From the NCBI RefSeq assembly GCF_040371945.1, contig NZ_BAABWS010000001.1, positions 1,178,001 to 1,242,000 on the forward strand: a stretch of 64,000 nt of DNA, given 5' to 3'. The position numbers and the translations under genes were made by a program. This DNA comes from Litorivita sp040371945 (GTDB taxonomy: Bacteria; Pseudomonadota; Alphaproteobacteria; Rhodobacterales; Rhodobacteraceae). The notes under the pieces are model-generated. The model made no database searches. It was not told where the DNA came from and saw only the letters and a list, made by a program, of their open reading frames with translations. Below, one piece after another: positions 34,067 to 42,911 of this stretch. Within the stretch, counting starts at the first letter, position 1, and each line of letters begins with the position of its first letter.

Positions 34067-35551
34067 CTAGCCCCCCATACGCGCTTCGATCCGCTCCACC
34101 ATGCTGGCGGGAACGGTCGGCTGGCTGAGCTTGCCCAGAATGCGGGTTTTCATCTCGTCGGGCAAACGCTCGGAGGCCTCGATAAAGGCCATCAGCCGCG
34201 CGCGCCGCTCGTCGGTCAGCGCGAGCATCGCATCGCCCTGCGGCTCGGGCGCGGCGCCGCTCTCGTCGGGCGCGGCCAGAGCGCGCACCTTGATGCCCGC
34301 GCCCAAAAGCGGCGAGCGTTTGGCCACAATCGTGCGCCCGTCCAGCGCCTGCCCCTCCGCACCGGTCGCGGCGATGAGGATCGCATCACCTTGGCGGCGC
34401 AAAAGCGTGACCGAAATGGCCTCAAGCCGGTCATCGGCTCCCACGGCCAGAACCGTGCGCGTGGCGTCCATCGCCGAAGCCGGCAGGCGCACGACCGAGG
34501 TCAAAAGCGGCTCTTCGATATGGACCGACACGAAATCACCGGGTTTCAAGCCGCCCGCCCCGTCCAGCTGCGCATAGATCAAACGTCCGGTTTGCCCCTC
34601 GGCAACAGCGGCGCTTTCGCGCACGATCCGCCCGCGCGCGGTCAAAACCGCATCGCCCAGATCAAGGCGCACCTCGACCGGCGTATCGGCCAGCCGCCCG
34701 TCACGGTCCAGCAATCGCGCATATTGCGCGGTCGAGACACGAAACGAGACCTCCAAAGCCTCGGGATCGATCAAAGTGGCCAGCCGTTCATTGACCGACA
34801 CCAACCCGCCGCGCGCAATATTGACCGCGCTGAGCGCGCCGTCAAAGGCCGCGGTGATTTCGGTATCGACCAGATCGCGCTCGGCCTGCGCGAGCGCCAG
34901 TTTGACCCGCGACAGGGCGGTCGCCGCCTGATCGACACGCGCCTCGGCGGTGGCCAATGCCTGACGGCGCGAAAGCACCGCTTGGCGCGCCGACGATGCG
35001 GTCAGTTCGGCCGCTTCGACCGCCGCCGCCGTGCCCACGCCGCGCGATTGCAAATCGCTTTGACGATCAAAAGCGCGGGCGCGTAGATCGGCCTGTTGCT
35101 GCGCGGCGGCCACCTCGTCGCGGGCCAGTTCCAACCCGCGCGCCGCATCGCGCGCCTCGGCCTCGGCGTCCGACAGATCAGAGCGCGCCCGCTCCAGCGC
35201 CGATTGCGCCTGCGCCGGATCGATCCGCGCCAAAAGCTGCCCCGCGCGCACGCGCCCGCCCTCGACAAAAGCCTCGTCCAATTCGATCACCCGCCCGCCC
35301 ACGGCGGCGCGCACCTCCAAAGAGCGGCGGCTTGTGACCTCGCCAAAGGCCTCTAGCACCGGCACGATATCGGCCGCGCGTGCGGTCACGACATTGACCG
35401 CAAACACCCGCTCGCGCGCAGGCGTGTCTTGGGCCTCGCGGCCCAGGCGCTCTTGGACCGCCGAGAACACAATCACCCCCGCCCAAAGCATCAGCCCCAG
35501 CGTTACAGACATCAAAAACAGGCCGGTCAGCCCTCGGCGCAAAAACCGCAT
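34067..35551 (-). CDS. RND efflux periplasmic adaptor (membrane fusion protein)
   Basis: A 494-residue HlyD/AcrA-type adaptor. One N-terminal membrane segment (~residues 9-31) is followed by a barrel-sandwich hybrid/lipoyl domain (AAVGGRVIELDEAFVEGG), a long Ala/Arg-rich coiled-coil hairpin (residues ~120-230), and beta-barrel and proximal domains. It bridges the RND transporter encoded three bases downstream to an outer-membrane channel. Confidence 0.93.
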   Translation of the reverse strand: MRFLRRGLTGLFLMSVTLGLMLWAGVIVFSAVQERLGREAQDTPARERVFAVNVVTARAADIVPVLEAFGEVTSRRSLEVRAAVGGRVIELDEAFVEGGRVRAGQLLARIDPAQAQSALERARSDLSDAEAEARDAARGLELARDEVAAAQQQADLRARAFDRQSDLQSRGVGTAAAVEAAELTASSARQAVLSRRQALATAEARVDQAATALSRVKLALAQAERDLVDTEITAAFDGALSAVNIARGGLVSVNERLATLIDPEALEVSFRVSTAQYARLLDRDGRLADTPVEVRLDLGDAVLTARGRIVRESAAVAEGQTGRLIYAQLDGAGGLKPGDFVSVHIEEPLLTSVVRLPASAMDATRTVLAVGADDRLEAISVTLLRRQGDAILIAATGAEGQALDGRTIVAKRSPLLGAGIKVRALAAPDESGAAPEPQGDAMLALTDERRARLMAFIEASERLPDEMKTRILGKLSQPTVPASMVERIEARMGG

Positions 35552-35731
35552 GTTCGCTCACTTCCTGATCACCGCGCAGCGCCCGCCCATCCCCCAAGCG
35601 GCGCCGCCACGCGCGTTATCTCTCCAACATAGCACTCTATCCGCGCGCGGCGAATGGACAAGCCACAATGGCGTTATGCAATGATACGAAGCGCGGCGCG
35701 ATTTCCGTCGCATAAATCGCGCCGGCGGCTC

Positions 35732-36274
35732 TTATTTGCGCCGTTTGTGCTCTTCGAGCCGCGGCATGATCTCGGCGAAATTACACGGGCGGTGCCGGTA
35801 ATCGAGTTGATAGCGCAGGATCTCGTCCCAAGCATCCTTGCAGGCGCCGGGACTTCCGGGCAGGGCAAACAGATAGGTGCCCCCCGCCACGCCGCCCGTC
35901 GCGCGGCTTTGCACCGCCGATGTGCCGATTTTTTGCATCGAAACCATGGTGAACACCGTGCCGAAAGCGTCGATCTCTTTTTCATAAACGTCGCGATGCG
36001 CCTCGACCGTGACATCGCGCCCCGTCAATCCGGTGCCGCCGGTGGAAATCACCACGTCGATCTCGGCATCATTGATCCATACGCGCAATTGATCGGCAAT
36101 CTCGCCGCGCTCGTCGGGCAAGATCACCCGCGCCGCCACACTATGCCCCGCGCTCTCGATCCGCTGGACCAGCGTATCGCCCGAGCGATCCTCGGCCAAT
36201 CCGCGGCTGTCCGAAACGGCCATAACCGCGATGCGCAGCGCCAAAAACTCTTTGCTCTCGTCGATACCGGCCAT
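35732..36274 (-). CDS. moaB: Molybdenum cofactor biosynthesis protein MoaB (MogA-like)
   Basis: A molybdopterin adenylyltransferase family protein of 180 residues. The substrate-binding signature is STGGTGLTGRDVT, and FALPGSPGACKDAWDEIL fits the C-terminus. I start it at the ATG at 36274, which has AAAGGAG eight bases upstream, not at the longer frame. It is the last gene of a run with the uracil-DNA glycosylase and a secreted protein, an arrangement I recall in related bacteria. Confidence 0.93.
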   Translation of the reverse strand: MAGIDESKEFLALRIAVMAVSDSRGLAEDRSGDTLVQRIESAGHSVAARVILPDERGEIADQLRVWINDAEIDVVISTGGTGLTGRDVTVEAHRDVYEKEIDAFGTVFTMVSMQKIGTSAVQSRATGGVAGGTYLFALPGSPGACKDAWDEILRYQLDYRHRPCNFAEIMPRLEEHKRRK

Positions 36275-36349
36275 GATTTGCGCTCCTTTGGCTGTTTGCG
36301 CCACGCTGCCAGCACGCGCCTCAAAGGTCCAGAGGGCAGATGGCCGCGC

Positions 36350-36937
36350 TCAAAGGCAAGGGGCCATCACCGGCAGGCGCGGCTGCGCCAGCGATTTTTC
36401 AATGCTGCGCTGTGACGACGGGCTCGACAAGGCCTCGAGAAATTGCATCTGGTCGTCTTTGAGCGCGCTGCAGATCGAAGCGGATGTGCGCCCGTCGATA
36501 AATGCCGCGATCTGCGCCTCAAGCACCGGAAGTGCGCGTTTGGGGTAGGCATTCTCGGCATAAAACTGCGCCGCGCGCCGCAAGGAGGCATTGAGCCGCA
36601 AGCCTGCCGCCTTGGGCAAGACATCGGGGCAGGATTTGACCACTGCGCTTGCCTCGGCCAAGACCCTGAGCAAACATCCGGCCGCGCCGCCGCTGCTTTG
36701 ATCAACCGCCGTGTAGCGCAGGCGCCCGTCCGCGCGGCGCACTTCGCGAAGGATCACCGGCCCGTCAAGTTCGAGGATACGTTGATCCGGCGCAGGCTGC
36801 TCGACCTGATCCACATAGCGTTCAAACAGCCCTGCATAGTCATGGCCTGACAGGCCCCCCGCGCCTTGGGCCTGCGCCGCGCCCGCGCAAAGTATCATGA
36901 AAAGGGACGTGCAAAGGGCGCGCGCGCGCGCCCTCAT
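36350..36937 (-). CDS. Secreted protein of unknown function
   Basis: A 195-residue protein with a clear signal peptide (ALCTSLFMILCAGAAQAQG, cleavage likely after AQA). The mature part is about half helical and has four Cys (CLL, SCP, ICS, final PCL), possibly forming disulfides. I recognise no domain. Its ATG overlaps the stop of the upstream glycosylase gene (ATGA). moaB follows after 75 bases. Confidence 0.75.
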   Translation of the reverse strand: MRARARALCTSLFMILCAGAAQAQGAGGLSGHDYAGLFERYVDQVEQPAPDQRILELDGPVILREVRRADGRLRYTAVDQSSGGAAGCLLRVLAEASAVVKSCPDVLPKAAGLRLNASLRRAAQFYAENAYPKRALPVLEAQIAAFIDGRTSASICSALKDDQMQFLEALSSPSSQRSIEKSLAQPRLPVMAPCL

Positions 36938-37761
36938 AGCGCCGCGAGCCTCGCTTTGAAGGTCAACAGATCATGCCACGCACCGCGTTTTCCCGCCGGA
37001 TGGGTGAGCAGATACTCCGGTGCGGTGATCGCCAAAGCGGGCCGCCCGCAGGCCTCGGCCCAGCCTTTGCCGATCCCTTTATCTCGCGCCGCGCCAAACA
37101 GCGATTGCACCGCGACATCCCCGAGCAAAAGCAACACCTGAGGCGCGACAAGCTCGACATGACGCCGCACGAAAGGGGCCATACAGGCAATCTCGCCCTC
37201 ATGCGGATCGCGGCCCTGCGGCGGCCGCCACGGCAAAGCATAGGTCAGATAGGCCCCCTGCGCCGAAACCTGCGCATCGCGGCTCAAATCAATCGCCGCC
37301 AGCATTCTATCCAAAAGCCGACCCGCTGGCCCCTCATAGACCGCGCCGCTGCGGTCTTCCTCGCGCCCAGGCGCCTCGCCGATCACCATGACCCGCGCCG
37401 CCGGATGGCCCGCCGCAAAACACATGCGCCGCGCGCCGCGCCGCAAATCGCAATGGGCAAAGCTTGCCATCGCCGCTTCCAAAGCGGCCAGATCGGCGCA
37501 GCCCTTGGCCAAGGCCGCGGCCTCGGCAACGGGATCGATCTGCGGCTCGGCCATGACCGGCGCGGGTGCGCCGCCGCCCTTTACGGCAGGCGCATGAGCA
37601 CTGGCGGCAGGCGCCTGAGCGCGGGCCGCCGCTGCCGCGCGCGCCTCGATCTCGGCGGCAAACCGGTCGACGGGCGCCTCGCAAGTCGCCTCGGCGCAGC
37701 CCATCTCGACCTGCCACGCCAATTGCGCCAATGCGATATCATATTCTAGTGCCGATTCCAT
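36934..37761 (-). CDS. Uracil-DNA glycosylase, family 4-like
   Basis: Removes uracil from DNA. The 275-residue protein has a ~95-residue Ala-rich N-terminal extension, then the family-4 core: GEAPGREEDRSG (active-site motif 1) and EGPAGRLLDRML. The usual Cys of the fourth-family N-V-x-x-C-RPP motif is Trp (YALPWRPP, Trp178). Candidate Fe-S ligands are Cys104, Cys114 and Cys193, so the usual four-Cys cluster is not obvious. The start is ATG at 37761; GTG at 37770 is possible. Confidence 0.88.
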   Translation of the reverse strand: MESALEYDIALAQLAWQVEMGCAEATCEAPVDRFAAEIEARAAAAARAQAPAASAHAPAVKGGGAPAPVMAEPQIDPVAEAAALAKGCADLAALEAAMASFAHCDLRRGARRMCFAAGHPAARVMVIGEAPGREEDRSGAVYEGPAGRLLDRMLAAIDLSRDAQVSAQGAYLTYALPWRPPQGRDPHEGEIACMAPFVRRHVELVAPQVLLLLGDVAVQSLFGAARDKGIGKGWAEACGRPALAITAPEYLLTHPAGKRGAWHDLLTFKARLAAL

Positions 37762-37892
37762 AAGCGCCACCCTACCCTTGCCCGCCCCCCTTGGGCAAAC
37801 GGCTTTGCAGGCCCTATCGCCGCGCCATGTCCCAGCTTGCCCCCCGCGCGCCGCCTACTTATAAGCGTGGCACAACCACATGGGGGCGGAAC

Positions 37893-38861
37893 ATGAGCTT
37901 TACGCAATCGCATCTTCTCGGGATCGAGCCGCTGAGCCAATCCGACATCACCTCCCTTCTCGACCTTGCCGATACCTACGTCGATCTCAACCGCTCCGAA
38001 GAAAAGCGTTCCAACGTTCTGGCGGGGCTAACGCAAATCAATATGTTCTTTGAAAATTCCACCCGCACGCAGGCCTCTTTCGAGCTTGCGGGCAAACGGC
38101 TGGGCGCGGATGTGATGAACATGTCGATGCAGGCCTCTTCGATCAAAAAGGGCGAAACCTTGATCGATACGGCGCTGACGCTGAACGCGATGCACCCCGA
38201 TCTTCTGGTCGTGCGCCACCCGCATTCCGGCGCGGTGGACCTTTTGGCGCAAAAGGTGAATTGCGCGGTGTTGAACGCGGGCGACGGGCGGCACGAACAC
38301 CCCACACAGGCGCTGCTTGATGCGCTGACCATCCGCCGCGCCAAGGGCCGCCTTCACCGGCTCAACATCGCGATTTGCGGCGATATCGCCCATAGCCGCG
38401 TGGCCCGTTCCAACATCATGCTTTTGGGCAAAATGGAAAACCGCATCCGCCTGATCGGCCCGCCCACCTTGATGCCCTCGCAAATCTCCGAATTCGGGGT
38501 CGAGGTCTATGAGGACATGAAAGAGGGGCTCGACGGCGTCGATGTTGTGATGATGCTCCGCTTACAAAAAGAGCGTATGGACGGCGGGTTCATCCCGTCG
38601 GAGCGCGAATATTACCACCGCTACGGATTGGACGCGGAAAAGCTCGCCTATGCCAAGGAAGACGCCATCGTCATGCACCCCGGTCCGATGAACCGCGGGG
38701 TCGAGATTGACGGCACCATCGCCGATGACATCAACCGCTCGGTGATCCAAGAACAGGTCGAAATGGGCGTCGCGGTGCGCATGGCCGCGATGGACGCCTT
38801 GGCGCGCAACCTGCGCGCGCGCCGCTTCAACGCCCGCGCCGCGATGGGCACTCTGGTCTGA
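37893..38861 (+). CDS. pyrB: Aspartate carbamoyltransferase catalytic subunit PyrB
   Basis: Forms N-carbamoyl-aspartate, the committed step of pyrimidine synthesis. The 322-residue protein has FENSTRTQ (carbamoyl-phosphate site), HPTQALLD and PGPMNRG. The ATG at 37893 (MSFTQSHLLG) is preceded by GGCGGA; the frame is open 34 codons further upstream without a good signal. It heads an operon with an unknown membrane protein, a non-catalytic dihydroorotase homologue and plsY. Confidence 0.96.
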   Translation: MSFTQSHLLGIEPLSQSDITSLLDLADTYVDLNRSEEKRSNVLAGLTQINMFFENSTRTQASFELAGKRLGADVMNMSMQASSIKKGETLIDTALTLNAMHPDLLVVRHPHSGAVDLLAQKVNCAVLNAGDGRHEHPTQALLDALTIRRAKGRLHRLNIAICGDIAHSRVARSNIMLLGKMENRIRLIGPPTLMPSQISEFGVEVYEDMKEGLDGVDVVMMLRLQKERMDGGFIPSEREYYHRYGLDAEKLAYAKEDAIVMHPGPMNRGVEIDGTIADDINRSVIQEQVEMGVAVRMAAMDALARNLRARRFNARAAMGTLV

Positions 38862-39433
38862 TGACAACCGCCCCCATAGCGCCCGATCCCTTGCAGATCA
38901 GAGCCGGCGAGCACGGCACGCTGCGGGTGTTCGACGTGGATTTGCCGGACGCTTTGGCGACCAAACTCGCCAGCCTGCCCTTTGAACGCGAAAGCGCCCT
39001 CGGCGTGCCCTTGGCCGACGCCGCGCGCACCGAGATGTTCGACGTGGCCAGCCTTGGCGATCTGGGCCTTGGCCGCTACCTGCACGAGGGGCTGGGCATC
39101 GCCGAGGAGCAGATCGCGGAGAACAGCAAGGCGCTTGGCAATATAGCGGGTTATGTTTTGCTGCTGCGCGCAGGTGCGGTCGCAGGACCGGCGCAGCTTG
39201 CCCCCATCGAAGGCCTGCGCCTTGCCGCCTTGCTACACGAAGAGCGCGCGCAGTTGAGTTTCGAGAAAATCTACAGCAGTTCCACCGAAGGCATTCTGAC
39301 CCCCGCCGCCGCCGCCGATGCCTCAGGCACCGTCGCGCAATGGGGCGAAAACCTGCGCCTGCTGCGCCGGTGGCTGGGGCTTTTGGTCATCTGCGGGCTG
39401 GCGGTCACGGCCTTGATCTGGAGCCTGACATGA
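38861..39433 (+). CDS. C-terminally membrane-anchored protein of unknown function in the pyr operon
   Basis: A 190-residue protein whose ATG shares a base with the pyrB stop (TGATG), implying coupled translation. It has no signal peptide. One hydrophobic segment sits at the extreme C-terminus (WLGLLVICGLAVTALIWSL), which looks like a tail anchor. The cytoplasmic part is Ala/Leu/Glu-rich without a known motif. Genes like this seem to sit between pyrB and pyrC in related bacteria, but I know no function. Confidence 0.78.
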   Translation: MTTAPIAPDPLQIRAGEHGTLRVFDVDLPDALATKLASLPFERESALGVPLADAARTEMFDVASLGDLGLGRYLHEGLGIAEEQIAENSKALGNIAGYVLLLRAGAVAGPAQLAPIEGLRLAALLHEERAQLSFEKIYSSSTEGILTPAAAADASGTVAQWGENLRLLRRWLGLLVICGLAVTALIWSLT

Positions 39434-39506
39434 CCTGTTTTGCCAAGCCTTCTATCGCCGCAGTCACCGCCGCGCCGCGCCCCCATCAAGAGGACACCCC
39501 ATCCCC

Positions 39507-40796
39507 ATGACGCCCGCCCGAACCACGCTTTTGACCCATGCCCGCCTGATCGACCCCGATGCGCAAACTGACGCTGCCGGATGGCTGTTGATTGCGGCGG
39601 ACGGCACCATCGCGGCCACGGGCACGGGCGAGCCGCCCGAGGCCGAGACCACCTATGATCTGGGCGGCAAATGCCTTGCCCCCGGCATTGTGGATATCGG
39701 CGTCAAAGTCGGCGAGCCTGGCGAGCGGCACAAGGAGAGCTTTCGCTCGGCGGGCATGGCCGCAGCGGCGGGCGGCATCACCACAATGGTCACCCGCGCC
39801 GACACACTGCCCGTCATCGACAGCCCCGAAGTTCTGGAATTCGCCACCCGCCGCGCCAATGAGGCCGCCCCCGTGCGCGTGCATTCCCTCGCCGCCCTCA
39901 CCAAAGGGCGCGACGGCAAGGAGATGACCGAGTTCGGCTTCTTGATGGATGCGGGGGCGGTCGGGTTCTCCGATGGCGACCGCGTGACCACCAACACCAA
40001 GGTTCTGAGCCGCGCGCTGACCTATGCGCGCAGCCTCGGCGCGCTGGTCATCGCCCACCCGCAAGAGCCGATCCTGTCCAAAGGCGCCTGTGTGACCTCC
40101 GGCAAATTCGCCTCGCTGCGCGGGTTGCCCGCCGTCTCGCCCATGGCCGAGCGCATGGGGCTGGACCGCGACATTGCCCTGCTGGAGATGACCCGCGCGC
40201 GCTATCACGCCGATCAAATCACCACCCGCCGCGCCCTGCCCGCCTTGGCGCGCGCCAAATCCAACGGGCTCGACATCACGGCGGGCACCTCGATCCATCA
40301 CCTGACGCTCAATGAATTGGACGTCGCCGATTACCGCACCTTTTTTAAGGTCAAACCGCCGCTGCGCGCCGAAGAGGACCGGATCGCCACGGTCGAAGCG
40401 GTGGGCGAAGGGTTGATCGATATCATCTCCTCGATGCACACGCCGCAAGACGAGGAAAGCAAACGCCTGCCCTTCGAGGAGGCCGCCTCCGGTGCGGTGG
40501 CGCTCGAAACCTTCCTGCCCGCCGCTTTGCGCCTTTATCACGCGGGGCAATTGAGCCTGCCGCAACTGTTCCGCGCCATGGCGCTCAATCCGGCCAAGCG
40601 GCTGGGGTTGGCCTCGGGCCGTTTGAGCAAAGGCGCGCCTGCGGATTTGATCGTCTTCGACCCCGATGCGCCCTTTGTCCTCGACCGCTTCGACCTCAAC
40701 TCGAAATCCAAAAACACCCCCTTTGACGGACAGCGGATGCAAGGCCGCGTTCGGGCCACATTGGTCGGCGGTGCCCTTGTATTTGGAGACCTGTGA
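39507..40796 (+). CDS. Non-catalytic dihydroorotase homologue (PyrC'/PyrX type)
   Basis: A 429-residue amidohydrolase-fold protein aligned along its length with class I dihydroorotase. The zinc motif DxHxH is replaced: LAPGIVDIGVKVGEPG has Gly65 and Lys67 where the two His belong. The active-site TDHAPH near residue 310 reads SSMHTPQ, losing the catalytic Asp. In Pseudomonas a similar inactive PyrC' is needed to assemble aspartate carbamoyltransferase with PyrB. A structural role with the PyrB three genes upstream is a reasonable inference. A true pyrC must lie elsewhere. Confidence 0.9.
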   Translation: MTPARTTLLTHARLIDPDAQTDAAGWLLIAADGTIAATGTGEPPEAETTYDLGGKCLAPGIVDIGVKVGEPGERHKESFRSAGMAAAAGGITTMVTRADTLPVIDSPEVLEFATRRANEAAPVRVHSLAALTKGRDGKEMTEFGFLMDAGAVGFSDGDRVTTNTKVLSRALTYARSLGALVIAHPQEPILSKGACVTSGKFASLRGLPAVSPMAERMGLDRDIALLEMTRARYHADQITTRRALPALARAKSNGLDITAGTSIHHLTLNELDVADYRTFFKVKPPLRAEEDRIATVEAVGEGLIDIISSMHTPQDEESKRLPFEEAASGAVALETFLPAALRLYHAGQLSLPQLFRAMALNPAKRLGLASGRLSKGAPADLIVFDPDAPFVLDRFDLNSKSKNTPFDGQRMQGRVRATLVGGALVFGDL

Positions 40797-41404
40797 TGTT
40801 GCCTGATCTGACCAGCACAATCGGCATTTTGGGCCTATGGGCGGTGCTGGGCTATCTGCTTGGCTCGATCCCTTTCGGCATGGTTCTGGCACGGGTAATG
40901 GGGCTGGGAAACCTGCGCGAGATCGGATCGGGCAATATCGGCGCAACCAATGTGTTGCGCACCGGATCGAAAAAAGCCGCGGCGGCGACGTTGATCTTGG
41001 ACGGGGGCAAAGGTGCGGTGGCGGTTCTTTTGGCGCGCGCCCTCGCGGGCGAGGATGCGGCGCAACTGGCCGGCCTTATGGCCTTCATCGGTCATTGCTT
41101 TCCGGTCTGGCTCGGCTTCAAGGGCGGCAAGGGCGTTGCGACCTTCCTTGGCTTGCTGCTGGCGCTGTTCTGGCCTGCGGGGCTGGCCGCCTGTGCGACA
41201 TGGCTGGCAACCGCGATCCTTTCGCGGATTTCGTCTCTGTCGGCCTTGGTCGCGGCGCTGCTCGGGCCGGTTTGGATGGCGCTTTTGGGCGCGCCCGAGG
41301 GGGCAGCGCTGGCCGCAGTTCTGGCGGCGCTGATCTTTTGGCGCCACGGCGCCAATATCGCCCGCCTGCGCCAAGGCACGGAGCCGAAGATCGGAAAAAA
41401 GTAA
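40796..41404 (+). CDS. plsY: Glycerol-3-phosphate acyltransferase PlsY
   Basis: An inner-membrane enzyme of about five helices and 202 residues that transfers acyl groups from acyl-phosphate to glycerol-3-phosphate, starting phospholipid synthesis. Signatures are GSIPFG, GSGNIGATNVLR and FKGGKGVATFLG. The ATG at 40796 shares a base with the preceding stop (TGATG), and GGAG lies seven bases upstream; GTG at 40793 is a less likely start. Confidence 0.95.
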   Translation: MLPDLTSTIGILGLWAVLGYLLGSIPFGMVLARVMGLGNLREIGSGNIGATNVLRTGSKKAAAATLILDGGKGAVAVLLARALAGEDAAQLAGLMAFIGHCFPVWLGFKGGKGVATFLGLLLALFWPAGLAACATWLATAILSRISSLSALVAALLGPVWMALLGAPEGAALAAVLAALIFWRHGANIARLRQGTEPKIGKK

Positions 41405-41425
41405 CGCCGCAGACGCCCCAGAGCC

Positions 41426-41458
41426 AAGATAAGCCGCCCCAAGGGAGCGGCTTATCTT
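41426..41458. terminator. Hairpin between convergent plsY and small membrane gene
   Basis: AAGATAAGCCGC (41426-41437) pairs perfectly with GCGGCTTATCTT (41447-41458) around a 9-nt loop. There is no long T run, but it sits exactly between two converging genes and probably ends transcription from both sides. Confidence 0.65.
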
Positions 41459-41475
41459 GCGCAAAGCTGCCTTCG

Positions 41476-41742
41476 TTAAAGACCGCCGCCGGTTTGGTTT
41501 TGCGCCTCAAGCGCCTCTGCCGTGCGGCGGGTATTGTGGTAGATCCCGAAGCCCAAATAGAGCACCCCGCCGATCATGATGACATAGAGCCCACCGAAAG
41601 CCAAAAGCGCGACGGCCGCGATCATCGCACCTGGCTCGGGCGAAAGAGACATCGCAACCGCGCCAGCGATCACCCCGAGGATCAAGAGCACCATCAAAAC
41701 CGCAACGAGCTTTTCCGACCAAGTAATAAAGAAATTTCTCAT
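41476..41742 (-). CDS. Small two-helix membrane protein of unknown function
   Basis: An 88-residue protein with two membrane segments (residues ~10-33 and ~38-62) and a polar C-terminal tail (HNTRRTAEALEAQNQTGGGL). AAGGAG lies eight bases before the ATG. It diverges from the GbsR-type regulator gene, sharing a 142-base gap that carries a palindromic operator, so the regulator may control it. No known family recognised. Confidence 0.75.
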   Translation of the reverse strand: MRNFFITWSEKLVAVLMVLLILGVIAGAVAMSLSPEPGAMIAAVALLAFGGLYVIMIGGVLYLGFGIYHNTRRTAEALEAQNQTGGGL

Positions 41743-41822
41743 GGTATGAACTCCTTACATATTAACCATCGGCGCTACATGGCCAATCGCAGCTGGCCTG
41801 TCAAATCCTCGAAGGCTACGAA

Positions 41823-41865
41823 TTGACAAGACATCAATTTCTGCTATTTCTGTCTATACAGAAAT
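41823..41865 (+). promoter_or_regulatory. Palindromic operator and candidate promoter of the GbsR-type regulator gene
   Basis: ATTTCTG (41846-41852) and CAGAAAT (41859-41865) form a perfect inverted repeat around TCTATA. A third half-site ATTTCTG lies at 41837-41843. A TTGACA (41823-41828) 16-17 bases before TATTTC (41845) makes a plausible -35/-10 pair, so the palindrome overlies the -10. Autoregulation by the adjacent gene is inference. Confidence 0.7.
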
Positions 41866-41884
41866 TAATGATGCGAGTCACCCC

Positions 41885-42421
41885 ATGCACCTGACCCCCG
41901 CCATGCAGAATTTTATCCTCCACTGGGGAGAGATGGGCGCGAAATGGGGCACCAACCGCTCGGTCGCGCAAATCCACGCGCTTTTGCATATCTCGCCCGA
42001 TCCGTTGACCGCCGAAGACATCAGCGAGACGCTGTCGCTGGCCCGCTCCAACGTTTCGACCGGCCTGAAGGAATTGCAAAGCCTCGGCATGGTGAAATCC
42101 TCGCGCAAGCTGGGCGATCGCCGCGATCACTTCCATTCGATCCGCGACATGTTCGATTTGGTCAATACCGTGGTCGAAAGCCGCCGCGAGCGCGAATTCG
42201 CCCCCACCATCGCCGCCCTGCGCGACGTGCAAGCCGAGGCCGAGGCCGACGCCACCCCCGCCGCCGTCAAAGCGCGGTTCAAGGAAACGCTCGATACGAT
42301 GGAGATGTTTGACCACTGGTATGGCGAAATCGCTCGCCTGCCGCGCGGCACGCAATTGGCGATGCTCAAGCTCGGCGCCCGCATCGCGCGCTTCTTGCCC
42401 AAATCGGGCAAGGACGGGTGA
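41885..42421 (+). CDS. GbsR/MarR-type transcriptional regulator
   Basis: A 178-residue protein with a winged-helix DNA-binding domain (residues ~20-90): LTAEDISETLSLARSNVSTGLKELQSLGMV, then the wing RKLGDRRDHF. This arrangement is that of GbsR-like MarR regulators, which repress glycine-betaine genes in Bacillus; the ligand here is unknown. The gene starts 20 bases after a palindromic operator and precedes two small membrane-protein genes. Confidence 0.88.
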   Translation: MHLTPAMQNFILHWGEMGAKWGTNRSVAQIHALLHISPDPLTAEDISETLSLARSNVSTGLKELQSLGMVKSSRKLGDRRDHFHSIRDMFDLVNTVVESRREREFAPTIAALRDVQAEAEADATPAAVKARFKETLDTMEMFDHWYGEIARLPRGTQLAMLKLGARIARFLPKSGKDG

Positions 42422-42455
42422 TGCTCTAAAAAAAATTTGCCCAAGGATTTCTCTC

Positions 42456-42881
42456 ATGACAGAAAACATCGAACATACAGATACTCGCCCGCACTACGCC
42501 GTGGACATCATCGCGTTTTTCGGAGCGCTGATCGCGGCGCCGCTGCTCGTGACCGTGCTTAGCTTCTTTCTGGTGGTGCCCGTTTTCGCACTGATCCTTG
42601 GCGCGCCGGTCTACGTGATGGTCGGCACGCCCCTGCTGCTTTGGCATCTGTCGCGCCGCCCCGCCCGTGCCGGCGACATCGCCTGCCTCGCCTTTGCAGC
42701 TGACCTCGCCCTTTTGATCCTCGCCTTTGGCCTCAAACAGTTCGCGCCGCGAGGCACCATAGACGAAAGCATACCATATCTGCTCGCCTTTGGCCTGATC
42801 TTTGCCCCGATCTGGGGCGCCACCTTTGCCCATCTCTATCGGGCCTTCATGAACCCGCTCTACCGCGACGCCATGCAATAG
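42456..42881 (+). CDS. Multi-pass small membrane protein
   Basis: A 141-residue protein with three or four hydrophobic segments (about residues 15-40, 42-60, 72-90, 102-125) and no recognised family. AAGGA lies before the ATG at 42456; the frame is open upstream but overlaps the regulator. It is the second gene of the regulator cassette and probably co-transcribed with it. Confidence 0.75.
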   Translation: MTENIEHTDTRPHYAVDIIAFFGALIAAPLLVTVLSFFLVVPVFALILGAPVYVMVGTPLLLWHLSRRPARAGDIACLAFAADLALLILAFGLKQFAPRGTIDESIPYLLAFGLIFAPIWGATFAHLYRAFMNPLYRDAMQ

Positions 42882-42911
42882 CCCACCCGCCTCTTTGAAA
42901 GGAGACATCAA

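Noticed and set aside
31490..35086. Open frame of 1198 codons on the plus strand
   Set aside because: Antisense to the RND pump and adaptor, His/Arg/Gln/Asp-rich with no recognisable motif; the minus-strand genes are unmistakable.
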